A stretch of DNA of 64,000 nucleotides. It comes from Undaria pinnatifida. Its lineage: Eukaryota; Sar; Phaeophyceae; Laminariales; Alariaceae. Shown here piece by piece: positions 38,901 through 47,900 of the stretch. The DNA lies in contig JABAKD010000005.1 in NCBI GenBank assembly GCA_012845835.1, positions 9,288,823-9,352,822 of the forward strand, in the 5' to 3' direction. Every line of letters begins with the position of its first letter. Position 1 is the stretch's first letter. A program made the position numbers and the translations under genes. The notes under the pieces are model-generated. The model searched no databases. It saw only the letters and a list, made by a program, of their open reading frames with translations, and was not told the DNA's origin.

Positions 38901-41900
38901 ACGGCCATGCACAAATTGAGTACACCCCCAATCAGCTTTTGGGTATGTTGTAAAGAGCTCCTCCAGGTGAAGAGCCTCGGGGAAAAAAAACTTGTGCACC
39001 TATACAATAGCATGCGCCGTGGGTACAGTGCGGGGGGTCCCGAATAGTGCCGGTTTAGTAGTGCCACTGGTCTCTACAGTGCCGGTGAAATCGCTTGCCA
39101 TGACTAGAACCCCCTACGAGTATAGTAGCTCTCAGTAGTAGTCCTCTCCCCCAATAGTGCCGGTGCCCTGAATAGTGCCGGTATATTCGGCTGGCACATA
39201 CCAGCACTAACGGGACCCCCCCCCCCCCCCCCCCGCCCCCGCCTCCGCCCCCCACACTGTATGCTTAAACAATACTCAGTCATGATTACGTCCATGAACA
39301 TTTCCGAAAAGCCGAACCACGAACGGTCACGGACACTATCGATAATCGGAAATTGACTTTTACCGACGAGCCATTGTTTCGCTTCCCCCCCACAAAAACA
39401 GGACACAAGGATTCTCAGGTGCTTCAACAGTGCACCAACTGCACTTTTGCTAACCCGGAGCTATCGGTGGAGTGCCAGATGTGTGGCGAACCCCTGCCCT
39501 ACGGACGGGCAAGGCGCAGCGTTAGGGTGAGAAGAAAGAAAGAAAGAAAGGAAGAAAGAAAGAATGAAAGAAAGAAAGAAAGAAAGAAAGAAAGAGAGAA
39601 AGAGAAAGAAACGCCGAGCCTGTGCTGTATCATACCAGGTACATCACACGTCTCCATGCACCTTTTTCAACCCCTCAAAAAACAAAAGATGGGATGGCAG
39701 CCTGATAAAAAGGAGATGATGTGCGTGACAGCGGTAGGGTAAGAAGAAGAAGAAGAAAAGAAAGGCCGAGCCTGTCTGTGCCTTACAGTTGATCACTCAC
39801 CCATTTATGGTACATTATGCTCCTCAATCAAACCTCACCCCCTCAAAAAAAAAAAACTGTGGGGTTTCATGTAAATATGGCGGTTTCGCCAGCCCGGAAG
39901 TATTGGTGGAGTACCAGGCATCACTACTACGCAAAGCGTATTATATAACATGGATGTAACCGTTTTGCCAACCCGGAAGTACTGGTGGAGTGTGCCAGAT
40001 GTGTGACCGTGCCAACCCGGAAGTAGTTATTTTTTCACTCTGAATGATTCTACGATAGCCCCCACCAGAGCCGGCGAATTGTTTAACGAACGAACGTTTC
40101 ATGGCTGCACGACATGAGGAACGATTATACGAAAAATACAATCTTCCTATGTTTTTGCTTGCAGAGGACAGTCGAATGATGACGTCGGGGTGCCAACAAG
40201 GGGCACCGTATTTCAGGAGATACGGCCGGGAGCTGGTTTCGAAACCGGCGATTTCGTTAGAGAAATGTTGGGGGGGGTACCGTAGTACGGCTCCTCTCTT
40301 TTGAGCTCAAAACGTTTTTCTCGCCGACGGGGATTCCGATAGATCACGATCTAGATCATCTATCATTCACACCTTGGACAGATCACGATCTAGACCAAAG
40401 ACGTCGGTTGACGTTCTAGTTTTGATCCATCAAGGCGTGTTTGGACTTGTCATGCTAGCTTTAGTGTGTGGAGTTCCTTGACAGCTGTCCGTCAAGTCCG
40501 CCAAGGGCCAAGAGCGCCGTCAACCCACATTTTTTTTCATCTATTAATTGACGATTCACATCTCGGACAGATCACGACCTATATAATCTAGATCACGTAG
40601 GTCAATATGTTGTCGCAGATCCTGTATCTGCCGTTGTGCGATGTTGTACAGAAGCTGCACATACCGCTCTGTCCAAAAAATATAAGCGGCCTTTGGACAT
40701 TAATCTTGAAATAAAATGTCGGTTATATTTCCGGGCAGAGTGGTGAGAGTATTGTTGTTGTTGTTAGATGATGCCAGCAGTATGGCTCCCCCCCCGTGTA
40801 ACATGAGCTGTTGATAGAATTCGATGCGAGTCGACGAAGGAAGAAATCGCCGGAGCCTCCTCGCGATAAAAACGAAGGCGCGCGCGTATAGTAGTGAGGA
40901 AGGGGAAGAAGAGCCTGCCTGGTGATCCGGGGTCTAACTTAGGTATAGGGAGGGAGAAGGGGAAAGAAAGTGCGAAGATAGAATCAGGATTCGCAAAAAA
41001 AAATAATAAATAAAAAACAAAAAAAAAGACCAAGCAGATCTTCCCCTGGATAATTTAGATCATCAAGTGGGGATCGGTGATCTGTCGGATGTGCATTTTT
41101 TCATTTTTGTTTTCATTTTTATTTCTAGGATGCCTAGTAATACTCTGTATTCGTACTCCTTCCGATATTAAAGCGGAGAAAAAACAAAATACACCACCTA
41201 CCATACATTTGACAGAGCAGTATAGTGGAAACTACAGTGATAAATAAGATATGATGTTAGATCTAGCTCAAAATTCCCCACCTAAAGTAAAAATACCAAC
41301 ACCAACCATTATGGTGGAGAAAAAACATGACATTTTTTTTTTTAAACAAAATAATAGGACCCCTCCCATTAAAAAACTCACCTACGTAGTATATTACAAG
41401 TACCAACAACGCAGCTTGCAAAGACGAGTACTGACCGGAAATTCGCCGAACTCACGGCTGACGTCCTTAAAATATTTTTATCAAATAGATAGCATCTTCA
41501 CATTTGGCGTCGTCGGCGCGGTAATCGATCGATATTTTACCCCATTCGCTCAGTAGGTAACATTAGCGTTGTTGACAGGATAATCGATCGACGTTTTTCC
41601 CAGTTAACACTTTCACATTTGGCGTCTTCGGCAGGCAATTGATCGATAGTTTACCTCGTTCGCTCATTAGGCAACACCTTCATATATATCCGGCGTTGCC
41701 GGCGCGGGAATCGATCGATATTCTACCCCGTTTGCTACACCTTTACATTTGGCGTCGTCGGCACAATAATCGATCGATTGTTCACCCCGTTAGCTCAGGA
41801 GGTAACATTTTCACATCTGACGTCGTCGACACAGTAATCGATCGATGGTCTACCCCATGAACTCAAGAAGTAACATATTCACATTCGGCGTCGTGGGCGT

Positions 41901-44900
41901 GGTGAGCGATCGATATTTTCACCCGGTTAGCTCATTAGGTATCATAACACCTTCACATTTTACGTCGTCGGCACGCTAGTCGATCGATATTTTCACCCGG
42001 ATAGCTCATTATGATAAGTAACCACCTTCACGTTTGGCGCCGTCGGCACGCTAGTCGATCGATATTTTCACCCGGATAGCTCATTATGATAAGTAACCAA
42101 CTTCACGTTTGGCGTCATCGGAAGAGTAATCGATCGATCTTTCACCGTTAGCTCAGTACGTAAAACCTTGTTCGCGTTGCCCCGTTTTGCCCGCCGGACC
42201 CTCGTGCACGGGTATCCTTTTGACACCCACAGAACCAGCAGAGCCCGCGGCATCTCAAGGGGACATCGGGCTGGGACACGGGAGGCCAGAGCGACGACGA
42301 CGACGACGAGACGGCTCGCCGACGGACATCTCGAAGAAACAGGTGCAGCAGTGGGTACCCAGATTTACCCCCTTTTGACCACTTCAAAAAATATCCCACA
42401 CTAATTCCCGGTGGTTTTTGTCCCCCAAAAAACGTGGGCGAAGTTCTGAAGGGGTTCTTAACCCTTTTAGCACCGCAATCTCGACATGGGGACAAACCAC
42501 TTGGAGTTAGACTAGGAAAAACAAATGGGAGTTGGAAATGGGTTAAGAGTGCGTACGATCAGAACAGCATTCGGGTTTTTAAGAGAGGTAAAAATCGGCA
42601 GTGTCTCGTCGATACTAAAAACCATATATATTTATATATTCCCACTGACACGTGCTACGATGGAGGTGCAAGATTTTTTTCTGTTTTGCTGATGAGGTTC
42701 CTCTTCTTCACGTGAGGAGCTCTACGATGCCTTAACCCATGAAAAAACTGATTTTTCGAGTGAACCGAAAGTGTAACCCGATGATCAATCTCATGGCAAA
42801 AAAGGTTATACGACGAAAAAAAAAATTGTAAAAGGGCAAGAATGAATTATCCGACGATGTTGGGCTATTAACCCTCTTGGGAGTTGATTATATCTCGATT
42901 ATAGTACATACTACATTGATTATAGTTTACAGATCAAAAAGCGACGAGCGCGATGTAATCAAGCGTCTTTTAATAGGAAAAAAAGCTTGAGGCAAGCATC
43001 CGAGTGTTATATCGTCGTGCTGCCTCACGCTTGCCTCACTCACAGCTTCCTTCGATGCGGTTCGAACAAATCTGCTACATCGTTATAAGGCTCAGTTTGG
43101 GTAGGCAATCGGTTAACCTCTTACCGGTGGTCAAAGCGTACTACTACCCTCTAATTCCTTAACAAATGGCGTCGTCGGAAGAACACGGGTTTTTGGGGTC
43201 TTGGGGTTCGAATCCCACCATCGACCAGATATTAAACTTTTACGACTTCCTCCGTGCCGACCTTGAAAGATACTCTCACCGGTATCCCCAGGAAACGAAA
43301 AACGCTTGGATATTGACACGTTCGCCCGTGTATCAGCAGCAGCTCGCATTGATTGCTTCATGTGGCCGATGCTGTAACCGTCTGTTTTTTTTTTCGGCAT
43401 TTTTTGTTTCGTCTGAAGTTTCACAGGGGTTAAGGAGCCCCGCCCGCCATTCCGAAAACGAACATGACCTAAAAAGTGCTACATTCCTCTATCGTAGCAC
43501 GCGCCATGTGAAGAACAAACATTCAGTCCAGAGTGTCTGGGGCCTGGTCGGTGACCACGGACTTGATTATGCGAGTTAATGTGAGAACAGCAACTGCAGT
43601 GCATATCAGGGACTGATCTGCTTACGGTAGAAACATGTATAGATAATCTAACAAAGAGGGATCTCATCTGTTCCACGTATGCGAAAACATAAAATGCAGG
43701 GGAATCCAAGACCCCCGGAGATCCAGCAGAGGCAGCAACGACGTCGGGAGACGAGCTCGGCGCGGGCGGCACCGTTCTCTATCTTCGGACGATGACAGCG
43801 ACCGATATTGAGGGCGATAAAATCGTATCACTCGAATACATACTCAATATTTGTACTATGTAATATTACTACCTTGTTAGCTATTGATAAACCGTTTTCG
43901 TTATTGAGGGGATATCTCCAATATTCAGCGCGGCGGTGCCCACCCGCATTCGTGCGGTGCAGCCGCTTGATTCGTCGAGGCTGGTCTTTCGGCCTCAGGC
44001 AGCTTTTTTTCTTCACGTTTTACGCCACCAAACCTCTAGGCGGGTCCCCCTGCGGACCTCGAGTCCCCCCAAGAGTTGAGATTTGGGTTAAGATTGAGAT
44101 CGGCTTGGGCCTGGGACGACGCGAGCAAGATTTCGTAAATAATTAAAACGCGGTATAGCTGTGAGCTCGACCAGTTCAGTGGTTGTCGACACCAGTATTT
44201 TTTTTTGCAAGCTGGGTGATAACTTCGGCCGCGCGTTTTTGACAGATTCTACTCCTGTTTGAGGATGTAGGTCGACGACTGCCCTGAATGCTGCACTGGA
44301 CCATTGTAACCAGGGTGATTTCAGCCCACAATCATTCTACGCACTGATACACCACACAACCCATATATTAGGAGGGGGACAAATTGAAAGTGGCTGGGGC
44401 GCGGTCGTCGGTGGTGCGACGTCCCGCCGAAAGACACTTGGAAAGCTGAAAGCAGGACGGGCAGGCGGAGCAACCCGACACCACCGGCCAGGGATCCACA
44501 CGAAGTCTAGAAAACGGCGAATAATGGGTCGGGCCCCGGCCGGAGCAGGAGACCCCATCCAATCCAATCCATAACATTACATGATCGGCGGCAGAGCTAA
44601 ATAATACGGCGTACAGCAGCAATTTCCCGCAAAAAGCACTTGGCAAAACAAAAACAGCAAACGGCTGGAGTTGTGGCTGCGATCACGCGATAGGTGTGAA
44701 CCAAATAATCGTGCTGATTCTGCTATTCTTGAGAGAAAAAAAAACAAATGTTTCAGTGGATTACTACTGTAGCGAACATAGAAGCATGGTGGTCGGATTA
44801 CGAGGGCGAGCGATATGCCTTTCGAAGTCAAGTTTGGGGTGATGGTGAGATGCTGAGCTCCCCGTTTTAGGAAAGCTCAGAAATTTCCGCTGCACCACCT

Positions 44901-47900
44901 ACCGCGAGGGTGACTCCGTATCGTACGGTAAAGGTACACCCTTTTCGTCTGAGGCTCCTCGCTTCACAAACTACTCTCATATACCTCACACAAAGCACTC
45001 TTTTTAGAGTAAACTGAAAGCGAACCCGCCGCGATGACCAACGCCATGGCCTAGGCATGAAAAACATTATTTCAAAAGTTGCTAAAAAAGAATGGAGGCA
45101 TTCCGACAATTTTGGGTCAAGGTACACCCTTTTTTGTCTGAGGCTCCTCGCTTGACAGACTACTCTATCAAATACCTCACACAAAACACGGTAAAGGTAC
45201 ACTCTTTTTTTCTGAAGCTCCTCGCTTGACAGACTACTCTATCATATACCTCACACGAAACACGGTAAAGGTACACCCTTTTTTGTCTGAGGCTCCTGGC
45301 TTGACAAACTACCCTATCAAATACCTCACACAAAACACGGGAAAGGTACACCTTTTTTTTGTCTGAGGCTCCTGGCTTGACAAACGACTCTATCATATAC
45401 CTCGCACAAAAAAACACGGTAAAGGTACACCCTTTTTTTGTCTGAGGCTCCTGGCTTGACAAACTACTCTATCATATACCTCACACAAAACACGGTAAAG
45501 GTAACACCCCTTTTGTTGTCTGAGGCTCCTCGCGTGACAAAAACTACTCTATCATATACCTCACACAAAACACGGTAAAGGTAACACCCCTTTTGTTGTC
45601 TGAGGCTCCTCGCGTGACAAACTACTCTATCATATAACTCACACAACACACGGTAGAGGCGACACCCTTGTTTTGTCTGAGGCTTCTCGCGTGACAAACC
45701 ACCTCTTATCATAGACTATACCTCTCACAAAACACGGTAAAGGTACACCCTTTTTTGTCTGAGGCTCCTCGCTTCACAAACTACTCTATCATATACCTCA
45801 CACAAAACACTCTTGTCAGAGTAAACTGAAAGCGCACACGCCGCGATGACCAACGCCATGGCCTAGGCATAAAAAACTTTATTTCAGAAGTTGTAAAAAC
45901 AAGAATGGAGGCATTCCGACAATTTTGGGTCAAGGTACACCCTTTTTTGTCTGAGGCTCCTCGCGTGATAAACTGCTCTATCATATACCTCACACAAAAC
46001 ACGGTAAAGGTACACCCTTTTTTGTCTGAAGCTCCTCGCTTGACAGACTACTCCATCATATACCTCACACAAAACACGGTAAAGGTAACACCCTTTTTTT
46101 ATCTGAGGCTCCTGGCTTGACAGATTACTCTATCAAATACCTCACACAAAACACGGTAAAGGTACACTCTTTTTTGTCTGAGGCTCCTCGCTTGACAAAC
46201 TACTCTTGTGATATACCTCCCACAAAACACTCTTTTTTCGGTGTAAACTGAAAGCGCACCCGCCCCGATGACCAACCCCATGGCCTAGGGAAATATATAT
46301 ATATATATATATTTCAGAAGTTGCAAAAAACAACAATTGCGGCATTCCGACAATTTTGGGTCAAGGAGGGTTAAGGAGCGCCCCACGGGGTCAAAATCAT
46401 TCAGGAAATATTTTCGCTAAAAGGGGCTGCCTCATACCGCGGCAGGCGTCATGGGCTCGGAAAAATCATGCCAGAGGGGGCGTGTCGTCGTGCGCGTTGT
46501 GCGATATGAGAGTCATCCCACGGCAGGTGTTATGTTTTTGGTGGAGCAATGTTAAGGTACGGCCTCGAAAGGCCTGCTTTGATAGGTAATTGGCCGTTTT
46601 CGTATGATACGTTGGCGTCATCTATTCGGGGTTGTCAGGAAATGAAACCGAGGCATGCGCCTCGCTTGGCCAGGTGCTATCCGGGACTCTTGTGGAAAAA
46701 ATAAAGCTGCTTATTTACTAATGCTAAGAAAGTGCGCGCACGTCGAGGACGTGCTCAACAGGCAGACCTGAAGGGGACCACACCAATTACTTGAGACTGA
46801 ACGTCGCTGACCGGTTGGGCTCCTCACTTATGTGGAATTCTATCGGTTCGGTTAATAATTAAATACGACAACTTTTGACGATTAGGTTTGACGAAGGACC
46901 AACGCTTATATTTGTTGGTCGGGTCGGGTTGCGCGAACGAATGTCTTCGAAGTCATCATGCTTCGGGTGAGATGTTGAGCTCTGTTCACACATGTTAGGA
47001 GCTCAGAAAAATCTTAAAATCTGCTGCACCCCTAGCGTGTGGGATGATTCATGACAACGAGAGGATAGACTGGGGAGGCTTTGATCGCGAATCGTGCCGT
47101 CTTCAGGTATAAGCCGGGCACACACACGATGAAGTTACCGCCGAAGGCCGGGAGCATACATGCGTCCCCTGCATGATCGTTCGTCGTGCTGACGCTTCGA
47201 AGCATGTCAAGCAGCGTTGCAGCTGTCATTTTATTTTACTGGCCGCCAATTACTTGGAATGAAGTCCCGTCATCATATATATATAGCGTTCAAAAACCAA
47301 GCTCAAAATCGCGCAAAAAATATGAACCGCGTGCATCGCACCCCATGCATCGTGCTCATATCGTGCACACGATACAGCTTCCACTCTGATTCGCGCTCAT
47401 ATCGCACACGGCACAGCCCCCCCCCCCCCAAAGCAAGTCCACTATGTATGGTATGCCACTATCTATGCACAGCCAATGGGTATCGGTGGGTGCTCTCAAA
47501 CGCCCGATGTTCAAACATTCCGTAAGCCTAGCGCTTGGCAATGCATAGCGGCGGCGTCAGTTCGGACTACTCGGGTAAGCACAACACCCTTCGCGAAGCT
47601 TACCACCCGCATGGGTACCAAGTACAGTGGGTATCCCGATTTAAGAGCGCCCAGTGACAAGCCGAAACAAGCGCTCTTAACTACACATTGCTTTTTCGTG
47701 TGGTGAGATGTATATATAGCGTTTAGTACAGGCGGGACATGCCGATTTGACGTCTCTCACGTCCAGAATGCTCTTATCCTGGGCGCTCTTAAATCGGGAT
47801 ACCCACTATTGTAGACGATTTTCCTCCCTGCTCGACGCATGCTACGGTAGAGGTGCGCCAATTTCTTTATGAAAACTACTCGAATGAGGAGCTCTATAAT

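Noticed and set aside
43180-43230. tRNA-like GGGGTTCGAATCCCACC box B
   Set aside because: No matching A box, anticodon arm or acceptor stem could be folded around it; at best a tRNA-derived repeat fragment.
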